This document shows positions 44,997 through 56,699 of a stretch of DNA of 64,000 bases, one piece after another; position 1 is the first letter of the stretch; each line of letters starts with the position of its first letter. The position numbers and the translations under genes were made by a program. The stretch is taken from contig JAJLRJ010000005.1 in the NCBI GenBank assembly GCA_024195265.1, forward strand, positions 16,880,536 to 16,944,535, read 5' to 3'. Under the pieces are notes generated by a model that was given only the letters and a program-made list of their open reading frames with translations, was not told where the DNA came from and searched no databases. The stretch comes from Dendrophyllia cribrosa. Taxonomy: Eukaryota; Cnidaria; Anthozoa; Scleractinia; Dendrophylliidae.

Positions 44997-45326
44997 AGCT
45001 TTCTTTTTCTGCAGTTCTTTTAGTTACCGCGTTAAATATGCAAGGTAGACGTGGTTTTTCCTTGCGTTGAAGAGCTTTGATTTTTTCATTGAACCACTAC
45101 TGTGGAAAGACAAATTCTTTTTTCTTGTCCCTATACATTTTCTTTAAAAATAGTTAGGAGAACTTGTTTAATATCAAGCGCTGTGTGATCATGTCCTTTA
45201 TTCTCATAACCTATGTGATTGACAATGCATGTTAACCGAAACTCGGTATTTATTTATTTTATTATTTATTATCTATTTTTGCTTTTAAACAACGGCGTGG
45301 GTTACGCATCTTTGGCTGTAAGAAAC

Positions 45327-45600
45327 ATGGATTTGCGCTTTACTTTTTCCCAGAAATGTTGTTTGTGTACTGGAAAGTTTAAAATTTTTAGCGCGATTCA
45401 AAAGCACGTAGAACGAAAGCACACGGCGGAAGCTCTTCGAGCCTTGATTGTGGTGTTTTTAGACAATGAGGAGAATGCGGCTGCAGTGCCTGATATTAAA
45501 GCTATCAACAGAAGATCGCAAGATTTTAAGGCAGGATATTTGTCATGGCTGGCAGGGCCGACGGTACAAATCAACGCTTCCCTTAATCCTCGTTTACGCG
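45327..45600 (+). CDS. First coding exon with a C2H2 zinc finger
   Basis: ATG 45327 (context AAACATGG) opens MDLRFTFSQKCCLCTGKFKI then IQKHVERKHTAEAL, a CxxC...HxxxxH finger at residues 12-33, followed by an acidic helix and RSQDFKAGYLSWLAG. A consensus donor GTAAGT begins at 45601. A second exon may start after the acceptor near 45890 but is cut by the MITE at 45904. Probably a DNA-binding protein of the 9-kb element. It has no homology that I can name. Confidence 0.45.
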
Positions 45601-45903
45601 GTAAGTAGCGGACCCATGTTGTTTTCGAGAAAAAAGCAAAAACCACGGGGAAAGAATAACATGAGCCCACAGTCCGCATGGTCAGTTATATGATCCAAGA
45701 TGGCGATTGAAATCGTACTGATTGACTGAAGGAGCTGTAGGTTTGATACATGTGGAACCAACGGAGATTAAGCTGGTTGAAGGCTTTAAAAATTTAATGG
45801 TACTTTTGATGCACTGTTTTTATTTAATTGTACTTATTTCCAAGCGAGTAATACTTCGCTGCGTAACGCGTAGCCACTGTTTTTTTCAGCGACCCAGTCA
45901 AGT

Positions 45904-46256
45904 CCCGCGAGGGGGGGGGCGGGGGGGGGGGGGACTCCCATATAAAAATGACGGGGGTGCTCGTCGTACCTTTTAAGGGTCAAAATTTGTAGATTGGTAC
46001 CGCGCTTAGGGTACTAAAATCTAAAATGACTACCATTAGAATTATCGCGGTACATTTTAGGGTATGAGCTGAAAAAATATGACAGAATATGACGTGTTGT
46101 TTGAGAATTGGTACCTCTTAGGGGTAAAAATTATTTTGAGTCACGCCCATCAAACGAGATTCTGGTACCTTTTAGGGTGTTTTTCAGAGGGCACCCCCGT
46201 CATTTTTACATGGGAGACCCCCCACCCCCCCCCCCCCCCCCCCCCCCCCACCCCGG
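45904..46256. mobile_element. hAT-like MITE, TSD AGTCAAGT
   Basis: Ends with G/C tracts plus ACTCCCATATAAAAATGACG against its near complement. AGTCAAGT is duplicated at 45896-45903 and 46257-46264. Interior TTTTAGGGT and GGTACC motifs repeat. Confidence 0.8.
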
Positions 46257-46839
46257 AGTCAAGTAACAGGGATTGGATCATTGGAAATAATTTTCCTGCA
46301 GTTACTGCGAGTAGCGTACTGCTGTGGACGCCATATAGTTCAATATTTTTCTCTTTAGGTTTTTAGAACTGAATTTATGTATATCCCTATTTTTGATGTA
46401 ACTTTTTTGACCAATGCCTTTTTCTGGAGAGGGCGGGGGTGGGGGGGATTTGCACTCTTTTGACCAACAATAACGTCCCTGGGGTCAGGCATTTCAACAG
46501 AAAAAATTATCTGAATTCAAATGCCCCTCCTATGCCTGGCCTATTGTTAGGTGCATTATTTAGCTGAGCCTGAACAAGAGATCCAGTCAAGCGCACTCCA
46601 CGCTCATTTCTCGAGCTGGACTAGGCTTCGTCTAAAAACAATTTATTTTGGTAACATTTCTTTTCATGTCTAGGTGGCTGGGTGACTTCACAATTTCCAC
46701 AAACTCTCTGGTTCAACCTGCAGCATTTTTCCATCGGTTATTCTTCTTTGGAATATAAGCTGGACATTGATGTCATGTTATTCACCTGAAAGGTTAAAAG
46801 AGAATGAAACATTAATTCTGAGAAAAGTATCTGTGTGAA

Positions 46840-48905
46840 AGTGTTATCATTCTTTTCAAAACCTTGATTTTGCTAAAACTGGATTTCATCACCTCAGCAG
46901 TTTGGGCATGCTGCCAGTAAACTGAGAGGGAGTGGAAACCCTTAAAATGTTATTATCATAAACTATTTTATTCACAGTGCATGTATCTCATTGGAAATGT
47001 TCAAAAACTTGATTTTGCTAAAACTGGATTTCATCACATCATAAGTTTGCGCATGCCGCCTGTAAACGTAGAGGGAGCGGAAACCCTAAAAATGCTATTA
47101 TCATAAACTATTTCATTCACAGGGCATGTATCTCATTGGAAATGTTCAAAAAAAAATCATTTTGCTAAAACTAGATTTCATCACCTCAGCAGTTTGGGCG
47201 TGCCGCCTGTAAACGTAGAGGGAGCGGAAACCCTAAAAATGCTATTATCATAAACTATTGCATTCACAGTGCATGTATCTCATTGGAAATGTTCAAAAAA
47301 ATTCATTTTGCTAAAACTAGATTTCATCACCTCAGCAGTTTGGGCGTGCCGCCTGTAAACTGAGAGGGAGCAGAAACCCTAAAAATGCTATTATCATAAA
47401 CTATTTCATTCACAGGGCATGTATCTCATTGGAAATGTTAAAAAAAAAATCATTTTGCTAAAACTAGATTTCATCACCTCAGCAGTTTGGGCGTACCGCC
47501 TGTAAACGTAGAGGGAGCGGAAACCCTAAAAATGCTATTATCATAAACTATTGCATTCACAGTGCATGTATCTCATTGGAAATGTTCAAAAAATTCATTT
47601 TGCTAAAACTAGATTTCATCACATCAGAAGTTTGCGTGTGCCGCCTGTAAACTGAGAGGGAGCGGAAACCCTAAAAATGCTATTATCATAAACTATTTCA
47701 TTCACAGGGCATGTATCTCATTGGAAATGTTAAAAAAAAAAAATCATTTTGCTAAAACTAGATTTCATCACATCATAAGTTTGCGTGTGCCGCCTGTAAA
47801 CTGAGAGGGAGCGGAAACCCTTGCAATGCTATTAACATAAACTATTTCATTTACAGTGCATGTATCTCACTGAAATAATTAAAAAAATTCATTTTGCTAA
47901 AAAACTAGATTTCATCACCTCAGCAGTTTGGGCGTGCCGCCTGTAAACTGAGAGGGAGCGGAAACCCTAAAAATGCTATTATCATAAACTATTGCATTCA
48001 CAGTGCATGTATCTCATTGGAAATGTTCAAAAAATTCATTTTGCTAAAACTAGATTTCATCACATCAGAAGTTTGCGCGTGCCGCCTGTCAACTAAGAAG
48101 GAGCGGAAACCCTAAAAATGCTATTATCATAAACTATTTCATTCACAGTGCACGTATCTCATTGGAAATGTTCAAAAAATTCATTTTGCTAAAACTAGAT
48201 TTCATCACATCAGAAGTTTGCGTGTGCCGCCTGTAAACTGAGAGGGAGCGGAAACCCTTGCAATGCTATTAACATAAACTATTTCATTCACAGTGCATGT
48301 ATCTCACTGAAATAATTAAAAAAATTCATTTTGCTAAAAAGCTAGATTTCATCACCTCAGCAGTTTGGGCGTGCCGCCTGTAAACTGAGAGGGAGCGGAA
48401 ACCCTAAAACTGCTATTATCATAAACTATTTCATTCACAGGGCATGTATCTCATTGGAAATGTTCAAAAAATTCATTTTGCTAAAACTAGATTTCATCAC
48501 ATCAGAAGTTTGCGCGTGCCGCCTGTCAACTAAGAAGGAGCGGAAACCCTAAAAATGCTATTATCATAAACTATTTCATTCACAGTGCATGTATCTCATT
48601 GGAAATGTTCAAAAAATTCATTTTGCTAAAACTAGATTTCATCACATCAGAAGTTTGCACGTGCTGCCTGTCAACTGAGAAGGAGCGGAAACCCTAAAAA
48701 TGCTATTATCATAAACTATTTCATTCACAGTGCATGTATCTCATTGGAAATGTTCAAAAAAATTCATTTTGCTAAAACTGGATTTCATCACCTCAGCAGT
48801 TTGGGCCTGTAAGCTGAGAGGGAGCGGAAACCCTTAAAATGCTATTATAATAAACTATTTCATCCACAGTATCTCATAGAAAGTGTAAATCCTTTTTCAA
48901 AATAA
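46840..48905. repeat. 146-bp satellite, about 14 tandem units
   Basis: Units begin ATTTTGCTAAAACTAGATTT at regular 145-147-bp steps from 46866 to 48768. Each contains GAGAGGGAGCGGAAACCCT and TGCATGTATCTCATTGGAAA. Edge units are more diverged (extra copy near 48908). Sub-variants (GTTTGCGCGTG versus GTTTGGGCGTG) alternate, suggesting higher-order pairing. Confidence 0.9.
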
Positions 48906-49506
48906 TGAAATATCTGCTACAACTGAATTTCATTTACTCAGAAAAAACAAATAAACGTGCAGAAAATAAACAACATTATAGTAACTACTCATTTCCACTG
49001 TGTAAAACGATAACGTTTCTGGTGATGCCTTCCCATGTCATGAATATGCCAGTCAAGTCAGACAGTCAACAATGTGCATTAATTATTGTCCTGAAGACAA
49101 CTACTGTATTGTTAGAGAGCAACCTGGCTATTTCCGGAGTCCACTTCTAAACCCAAATCAAATTGTTGATTTGGCAGTAAAAACAGTGTTTCGCGAACAG
49201 CCTGGAGAGCTGCCTTACCCCATGCAAATGCCTTCATCTAACTGATTTACTGCAACTTAATTTATGTGCTGGATTGAACCTGCATGATTATGAAACAGTC
49301 ACTTTTGTGAATAAAAGCATCATGAATTCACTTGAATGAAGGAATAATATAATATTATTATAATAATTATTACTGTGTGACAATTACTACACTGCAAACA
49401 TTTTTAAAGTTAAGTAATTTTTGCAATTCAATTGGAATTGGATACAAATACATGTAACTACATGTATAATTTGACTATTTTATAACTGTTATACAATACA
49501 TCATAC

Positions 49507-49613
49507 CTGTCTTCCTTGCAATTGGCAATTATAGCCAAAGGGCAAACTGACTTGCAGCTCTGATTAGACAGGAAAGGCATGTCCATGGGGACTACACCCA
49601 TTAGGACCTGTCT
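49507..49613 (-). CDS. Exon of the 9-kb element's minus-strand gene
   Basis: Between the acceptor ATATGGTCAG and the donor GTATGA. One frame reads QVLMGVVPMDMPFLSNQ and CPLAIIANCKED. Placed after the DGRPFFG exon (50757-50907), it would follow a first acidic residue by about ten residues, as in RNase H-like transposase cores. The phase with that exon does not match as it stands, so a small exon or a splice site may be lost. Confidence 0.4.
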
Positions 49614-50756
49614 CTGACCATATCAAGTGTGATAATTCATGACAAGATGGAAAGGTTAATGAGAAGATAAATAATAGATGCAAGAATTTGTTAGTTATCA
49701 CACACTGCATGCAATAAAAAAATACCAATATTTATCCAGAAACAAAAAGTTTACACTCATCTGAATTTTGCGTTAGCACTAAAATAACTGATTAATAACT
49801 TATTTATAAGACTCCCAACTCCCAACTCTTAAAATTCATTTCCTCAATTCGACATTAGGCTACATGTATTTCTAGCAGCCAACTTTTTTGCTCTTCTAAC
49901 AGGTGGTTTTGCATTGTTCTTTGTTTTTTTTTTAATGCCTAGAGACATTTCTTAAAGCCCTAGGGATTAATAATATTTACATCTTGTTCAAACAGCTGAA
50001 ATCTGTGAATGAAAGAGTTCAAATATATTATACTGCATAAATTATTATAATAATTGCTTAGATACTGTTACACTATGACACAGAAAATATAAAAAATAAT
50101 AAATAAAATAATAACAAGATAAGATATTTTTTAAATTGTTAATAAAGCATAAATAATAACAATAATAAATAGTAGCTCACTTCAGAAAAGAGTGATGCAA
50201 TCTACAGATTAGGTGCACAAGCATTTTATGGGATTGTTTGGGAGGACAGGGACTTTGAACTGCATTAACATTGTTGCTTGACCTGTGTATAATAATTATC
50301 TCCTTTAATGTTTAAGACTGATATAAATTTGTGCGATTTATTTGTTTCTGGTTGCCGAAATAAGTGAACATTCAGTAAAACAGACATCAGAATAAATTGC
50401 AATGCTCTCTTTCTTCCGCATTTGGAAAATACATCGTATAGCGTTGTGAGTTCACTCTGCCCAAACAATCCCACAAGTGCTTGCGTGGCCACTTTCAATC
50501 CAGTCTACCACTCTTTCCCAAAGTGAGCTATGGTACAACATACATGTACATGTAATTACATGTATTACAAAATACAATAAGGGAATCTTGAAATAAAGTA
50601 CATGTATATGTTGTGGTTCAATTTTATCCTTGGTTCAAATTTTATTTTCCTTTGTTTAAAACTCATTACCATACATTACCATAGCCCAAAACAAAGAAAA
50701 ATAAAATTTAAACCAAGGGTAAAGTTGAACCACAACATATATACTAATGAGCTCAC

Positions 50757-50907
50757 CAAAAAATGGCCTGCCATCAAGTTTGAAGTTAAGCTGAATGTCT
50801 TCTTTCTGCTGACCATGCAATCTCAACTCCCTAATGATCCATGTAACAATGCATTCAAGGGAAACTTGATACCCAGGAATGTCAGGATCTTCTACAGATT
50901 GGGGTGT
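50757..50907 (-). CDS. Exon with KLDGRPFFG, possible transposase core
   Basis: From the acceptor ATCTTTATCAG to the donor GTGAGC. Reads VEDPDIPGYQVSLECIVTWI, RELRLHGQQKEDIQLNFKL and DGRPFFG, open throughout. The pattern of a beta strand ending in Asp-Gly-Arg, followed by VLMGVVP in the next exon, is what a DDE/RNase H-fold strand would look like. That reading is inference; no named family is claimed. Confidence 0.45.
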
Positions 50908-51565
50908 CTGATAAAGATAATTTTAATCGCTGTTTTAGTGAAATTTAAATACCAGGATGTTACCGTAAATAATTTTTCATAATTATCATAACTCTTTTAA
51001 ACAATCTAAAGACCTAAAAAAGAATCAAGTGTAGTGTTAAAAAAAATTATTTACAAAGGTGCAGCCATGACTGCATTATTTATCAATGTCAGTTTAGGTA
51101 GATTAAATAATTATCCCTTACTTTTCAGTGGTCGCCATCTGCTATACCCCAAGAAAAAAAAACTACAAGCAAACTTTTCCCACCTCGAAAAGTCACACAT
51201 GTACAAGCTATATTAAAAAAACTGGTTGCAGCAGATCACATTTTTAACACATCAATAGAAGTACACTGTCTCTTGTTTTTCTGATGAAGTGTCGGATAAA
51301 CTCGTCTGGGGGTGGGGGTGGCAATTCCAAGCCTCTTCTACGGAGAACAAAAATGTCACAACCCACCCCAGACTGCACCTCCTCACAACCCCTATCTACC
51401 CCTTTAATACAGTGCTTCCAAAAAATAATAACACCCCCCGCCCCCCACTCCCCCCCCCCCACCTTCCCAAAATAATGTACCTCACCTCACAAGTTTTCAT
51501 AATAAAAAGAGGTCATTTATAAAAGAACAAAATTAATGAAACTCATTGAGTGGCTAACTCACCCC

Positions 51566-52610
51566 GCTTTTTTCAAGTTGAGTTCGATTTAAGATCATCT
51601 GCCAGGAATCGTGCGATATTTTTTTACTCCAGCTTGCAAAGAAGCAACACCCAATCTGGTACAGACATCATTTGCACTCGTTGGTTCCACAGCTTAGCTC
51701 ATCGAATGCTTTTTGAATCCCAAGCTCCCGGGCCACTTCACTGAAGACCTGCCAAATGAGTTCCATTTCATGTCTTCCCTTGTAGGTTTTTTTTCACGCT
51801 GAAACAAGCAGCTTTCGGCAATCACGTCGCATACAGACTCAACGCGTCCCATAACAGCTTCCACCTTCTTTTTTTTTTCTTTTACAAGACCTTATAAGCT
51901 GGACCATAGCTTCCATGTAATAGTGAAGAAATTGACGAGCCCGATTGGACAGATTGCGCGGAATCGTCGCAAGAAGAAGTGTCCAAGCTTTCAAATTTTG
52001 GCGGGCTTTCTCTTCGTGAGTGGGAGAATTTTGGCGGGCTTTTGGGAAAGCAAAACACGTTTTCTGGAGATATTGCCGGGGTTTTCATCTCTTTCGATTC
52101 TTGAGGCGTTTCTCCTTCGTGATCTCGAGACCTTTCGTGATCATCAAGCGTAGCGTTGTTTAAATCTCCAGCGGGTTGATTTCAGTCCGTGACTTGCAGA
52201 GCATGCTTGTTTATGGCGCTCTTTAGCGATAAAAATTTGGCTTCTGATCGTAGAAATGCAGATTCTGTCGGGTTTCTAAGGCCTATAAAATTACCGGCAA
52301 CTACAGCAAATGTACTGGCCACATAAACATGCTCAGACGATTTCTTTACATCAAGCTTGTTAAACCACTGATTCAAGACTGGGCCGCCATTTCCATCGTG
52401 CAGATCAGCAATATTTACACGGCGGACATCGTCGCGAAATAGCCGGAACAAATTATTTTCGCTGAATTTTCGTGACGACTTAGCGCACAAACAATCCTTC
52501 AACGCGTACCACGTCTTTTCTTGGTCTAGCAATCGCGAGAAAACGCGAAATATCATGATAGCTTCGAGGATCTCAAAAAGAAATAAAGCATCGCGAACGC
52601 TTGCTTGCAA
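51566..52610 (-). pseudogene. 5' exons of the minus-strand gene, broken
   Basis: A long frame from about 52555 (AIMIFRVFSRLLDQEKTWYA) reads to a TGA at 52182. It then continues in the same frame through QESKEMKTPAISPENVF and two SPPKF repeats to 51882. A frame change in an A-run near 51870 leads to EAVMGRVESVCDVIAESCLF, and another to QVFSEVARELGIQKAFDEL, ending at a GTGAGT donor near 51566. The N-terminal part is helical and the middle Ser/Pro-rich. Not recognised; decayed. Confidence 0.4.
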
Positions 52611-52880
52611 AAGTGGCCCAATTCATATCTGGCGTGAAGTAAAGTCTTTACCAAAAATGGCCTGATCCAATTTATCTTTGCTAGATATTAACTAAGTAAG
52701 TCTGCTTCTTCTTGTCCGCTGCAATCGACAATGAATTGACAGATTCGGATTAATGTACACACTCGAGGTGTGCAAAGGAATGTGTGAAAACTAATTACAG
52801 CATTAGCGCGTGACCGCAACGCGTGTTCGTTACCATGGAAAAGGGGTTTCCTGGTGTGAGCCGTAAAATCGAGCCTCTAG

Positions 52881-53062
52881 CTTGGCATGTATATGCTTCA
52901 ACCACCACCGTTTTTCGGAACATGGGAACAAATGAAAAATCCAATTGGAATGGGAGTAAAAAAGCCAAAAAAAAAAAAGAAAAAAAAAAAAAGGGACAAG
53001 GACTCATTCTTGGACCCCAATCACCATTTCGAAATATTCCGTTAATCGGAGCAATACTATAG
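52881..53062 (+). pseudogene. pVI/pX-like minor virion protein, 3' part
   Basis: Resumes directly after the right CTAG of the 9-kb insert in the frame of 43192-43890. It carries QPPPFFGTWEQ, NPIGMGVKK, a lysine run and GQGLILGPQSPFRNIPLIG before TAG 53062. This tail is what Polinton proteins of this type usually end with, which supports assigning it to the gene at 43192. Confidence 0.65.
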
Positions 53063-53097
53063 AATTTATACACAAAGCACTATCAAACATCGATTTA

Positions 53098-53520
53098 ATG
53101 AATTGGATTAAAAAACTTAAGATTAAATATTTTAGGGGTAGTTATAGTCGTGACTCTTTGCCTAATCAAACAAAAAAGAAAGAATGTGGTATTATCAATC
53201 TGGACAATCAAATAGGTCCAGGCACACATTGGGTATGTTATAGAAATATTGATAAATATTGTGAGTATTTTGACAGTTTTGGATTAAAAATGCCAAAAGA
53301 GATCCAATTTTATTTATCAACAAGTGGAAAACAAAAAGTATACTCAGGTGATGAGATACAAGAAAGAGATTCTGTTTTATGTGGCTATTAGTGTTTATAT
53401 TATTTAAGGGAGCGCCAACGAGGCAAATCCATATTGGAAACCATTCACATTCCATCGCTTAGAATGACAGATCAATATGTCAATCATCGATTTATCATAC
53501 ATTACTTCAAAAATATCTAA
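53098..53520 (+). pseudogene. Adenain-like cysteine protease, nonsense mutation
   Basis: ATG 53098; 141 codons to TAA 53520. Catalytic His lies in GTHWVCY (about residue 42), the acidic partner in YCEYFDSFG, and Gln/Cys in QERDSVLCGY. A TAG at codon 98 (53389-53391) stands where the family has Trp just after the catalytic Cys. Related proteases mature the virion by cutting capsid and core proteins. It lies 35 bp after the pVI-like gene, as in other Polintons. Confidence 0.85.
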
Positions 53521-53533
53521 CTAATAATATATA

Positions 53534-53677
53534 ATGAAATCATATTGTGTAAAACAGAAAAAAATCACTCAATGTGTACCAGGTAGTGAACGATATGTAA
53601 AGGCTAAAAATGGGCGAATGATGCTTAAGTGTATTTGTGCTGAATGTGGTGCTACAAAGATCATAAATGTTATTTGA
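53534..53677 (+). pseudogene. Zinc-ribbon protein, 5' part, fused into PolB
   Basis: ATG 53534 follows ATCTAACTAATAATATATA. Reads MKSYCVKQKKI and NGRMMLKCICAECGATK. The first pair of ligands is damaged (C-V-K-Q where CxxC is expected); the second, CICAEC, is present. From about 53645 the sequence is PolB in another frame, so the C-terminus was lost in a deletion. Confidence 0.55.
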
Positions 53678-56238
53678 AAAAGGCAAAAACAAAAGGTGGT
53701 TATTGCACATTTGACATCAAAAATCCTTGTCGCTTGAATAAATCAATTAAAAAGAAAGATTGGTGTTTCTCATGTAGATCCTATACAGAAAAATCCATAT
53801 TTTATGATTTTGAATGTACTCAGAATACTGGTACTCATGAAGTCAATTTGGCCATTTCGCAAGATTTCAATGGAACTGAATATATTCATAAGAATATCGA
53901 AGACTTCTGTAAAAACATGATAAATGATAAATACAAAGGCTATACTTTCATAGCTCATAATAGTAAAGGTTATGATGCGCATTTCATTTTAAAATGGCTT
54001 GTCAATCAATCAATGAAACCATATTGTATATACAATGGAGCTAAAATCATGTTTATGGAAATACCAAAATTGAGAATTAGATTTATTGATTGCTTAAATT
54101 TTCTTCAAATGCCATTAAAAGCTTTCCCTAAAACATTTGGAATGGATGAACTCAAAAAAGGATATTTTCCGCATTTCTTTAACAAAGAATGTCACAAAAA
54201 TTATATAGGGTGTATACCAGCTAAAAAACATTATGCATACAATCAAATGAAATCCAATGAACGAGAGAAATTTCTCAAGTGGTATGAGGAACGTGTAAAT
54301 AATGGCAATGTTTTCGATTTCAATAAACAGTTAATTGAATATTGCCAATCAGACGTAGACATACTCCGAAGATCAATGAATGATGAAGTTTCGGGAAGAC
54401 TTCATAAAATTGGAAAACATTGATCCATTAAAATATATAACAATAGCTAGTGTTTGTATGTCGATTTATCGTGCAAATTATATGCCTAAAAAAACAATTG
54501 CTGTTGTACCTGAATATGTCAAAACAGACAATTTCAGTAAAACGTCTATTATGTGGTTAGACTACATGGTGTCTAAGAATAACTGTTCACATTCAACATG
54601 CTCTAAACGGTGGTGAAAAACAAATAATTATAAATAATCAAACTTATAAAGTAGATGGGTACTGTGGAAAAAGTAATACTGTATATGAATACTATGGTTG
54701 TTTTTGGCATGGTTGCAAAACTTGCTTTCGATCAAATGTTATAAACAATAAAAATCAAAAAGACATGGGAACACTGATTAAATGAACAAACTATTGAAAA
54801 ACGCGAAATGATAAAGTCTGGTGGATATAAACATGTTTCAATATACGAATGTCAACTAAAAATAACAAAGACTTTCAAAGATTCATAAAAAAATATAATA
54901 AAGAAATAGTTGATCCTCTAAATCCTAGATATGCTTTTTTTGGTGGTCGAACGAACGCAACCAAACTTTTATACAATTTTAAAGAAAATGAATGTGGTCG
55001 ATACGTCGATTTCTGTTCGTTATATCCAACAGTTCAATATTATGAAAAATATCCAATAGGTCACCCTTCGAAAATATTCAATCCTGAAAGATACGACGAT
55101 ACATGGTACCGGTTGATAAAATGTAAAATTTTACCACCAAGAAAGTTATATCATCCCGTACTACCACAACGGATAAGGGTAGATAGTTACGAAAACCTGA
55201 TATTCACATTATGTAAAACATGCACCGAGATAAAGAATCAAAATATTTGTCAACACAACGACACGGAGCGTAGTTTTATAGGAACATGGACTACAGATGA
55301 AGTAAACAAAGCGATTTCTAAAGGTTATAAAATACTAAATGTATACGAAGTATGGCCATTTTGATAAAACGAGTAATGATTTATTCAAAGGAGTATTCGA
55401 AGGTTCATGAAAATTGAATTAGAATCAAGTAAGTATGAATTTAAAACAAAAGATAAGAAGATATTTTCAAAAGTAAAACAAAAAAGAGCCTAGATATTGA
55501 TATTGATAAATTCGAATACAATGCTGGTTTAAGAAATATAAGTAAATTATGTTTAAACAGTCTTTGGGGTAAATTTGGTCAAACATGAATCAAACAAAAT
55601 ATGTCACAGAACGTACCGAGTTTTATAAGATATTGCTGGATGACGCCGTGTCAAATTTAAATATTCAATTCGTAAACGACGATATGGTTCAAATGACATA
55701 CAATTTCAAAGATCATTTTATTGACAATTCAAATAACACTAACATTTACATAGCATGTTTTACAACAAGTCACGCAAGATTAATGCTATACGATAAACTT
55801 GACTACTTACAAGAGAGGGTGTTATACTTCGACACTGATTCGATAATATACATCGACGATGGTACGAAAAATATCAAAACAGGTGATATGTTAGGTGAAT
55901 TGACTGACGAATTATCAGGTGAAGCAATCACTCAATTCGTTTCAACAGGACCGAAATCTTATAGTTTTAAATATGGAGATAATCAACAAAAATCAGCTAT
56001 TAAAGGATTTACATTAAACCATGAAAATAATAATCTTATGAATCACGATAGCTTGAGCCGTAAAATCGTAAAGAAACAAATAAGAGAAATAACAATTGTA
56101 AATGAAAACAAGATCACTCGAAAGAACAAAGAAATAGTTAACTTATATTGTGAAAAAGTATTCAAATTCGGGTACGACAAAAGAGTTATCAAATCAACCA
56201 ACGAAGACTGTATCGATACAATACCGTACGGTTATTAA
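53644..56238 (+). pseudogene. Protein-primed DNA polymerase B, truncated and broken
   Basis: Exonuclease motifs are visible: ExoI FYDFECTQNTG, ExoII FIAHNSKGYDAHF, ExoIII YCQSDVDIL, all in 53644-54423. Polymerase motifs follow in other frames: A YVDFCSLYPTVQ (near 55000), B LNSLWGKFGQ (near 55560) and C YFDTDSIIYI (near 55830), ending FKFGYDKRVI. The frame changes at least near 54400, 54610, 54800, 55370, 55490 and 55580. The N-terminus is missing through the fusion with the zinc-ribbon gene. This enzyme would copy the element's linear genome from a terminal protein. Confidence 0.9.
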
Positions 56239-56699
56239 CAAACCAAAATCCAAAATGCAATGATGTCGATCCTTTCACATGTGGACATCTGGTTCTGAAT
56301 CGTAGATATGGGCTTAGGCATTATGTACGTTATAATCTTGTAGTAAACTTTGCTATAAACTTTGGCAGTAAAGTTTACTGAAAAAGTTTACTCGAGCACA
56401 TATTATTGATAAAAAACTTTACTGCAATCTGATTGGTTTAAAAAGACTTCCTGTTTTTCTAAGAAATAATGACTTCCTGTTTTTCCGAGAATGTCACGCA
56501 ACGGTGATTTTTCCTGTTTTGATAATGTGAATATTTAAACGCACTTGTATTCCAATATTTCAAATAGTTTCCCACCCCTTCTTTCCAAAAACTTCATTCC
56601 AAAACTTCTTTCCAAAATTTTCAAAAAAGACGTCTATATAGTTGAAACTATATAGGAATCAAAAAAATAGCTTCGCTTGAGGACCATCGCTTGAGACCA
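56239..56699. other. Polinton right subterminal region
   Basis: Non-coding. Contains AGTAAACTTTG and CAAAGTTTAC-type inverted units (56340-56420) and a GACTTCCTGTTTTTC doublet (56445-56490). Confidence 0.5.

Larger units (their letters stand above)
43891..52876. mobile_element. 9-kb element inserted in the Polinton, TSD CTAG
   Basis: CTAG at 43887-43890 and 52877-52880 borders the insert. The ends AAGGCCGATTTTAAGGC and, in inverse, AGGCTCGATTTTACGGC are similar. The Polinton gene it splits continues in phase on the far side. Inside: a plus-strand exon with a C2H2 finger (45327-45600), a decayed multi-exon minus-strand gene (52610-49507), a 210-bp tandem trimer, a 146-bp satellite and an hAT-like MITE. 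It therefore looks like a gene-bearing DNA transposon that I cannot assign to a superfamily. Confidence 0.65.

Noticed and set aside
46840..48905. CRISPR-like array
   Set aside because: Whole 146-bp units are conserved with no unique spacers, in an animal genome; it is a satellite.
51289..51522. Proline-rich ORFs
   Set aside because: Frames run through C-homopolymers without splice or motif support.
52823..53062. A single 79-codon gene
   Set aside because: Its first third is the end of the 9-kb insert; only the part from 52881 is the Polinton virion-protein tail.
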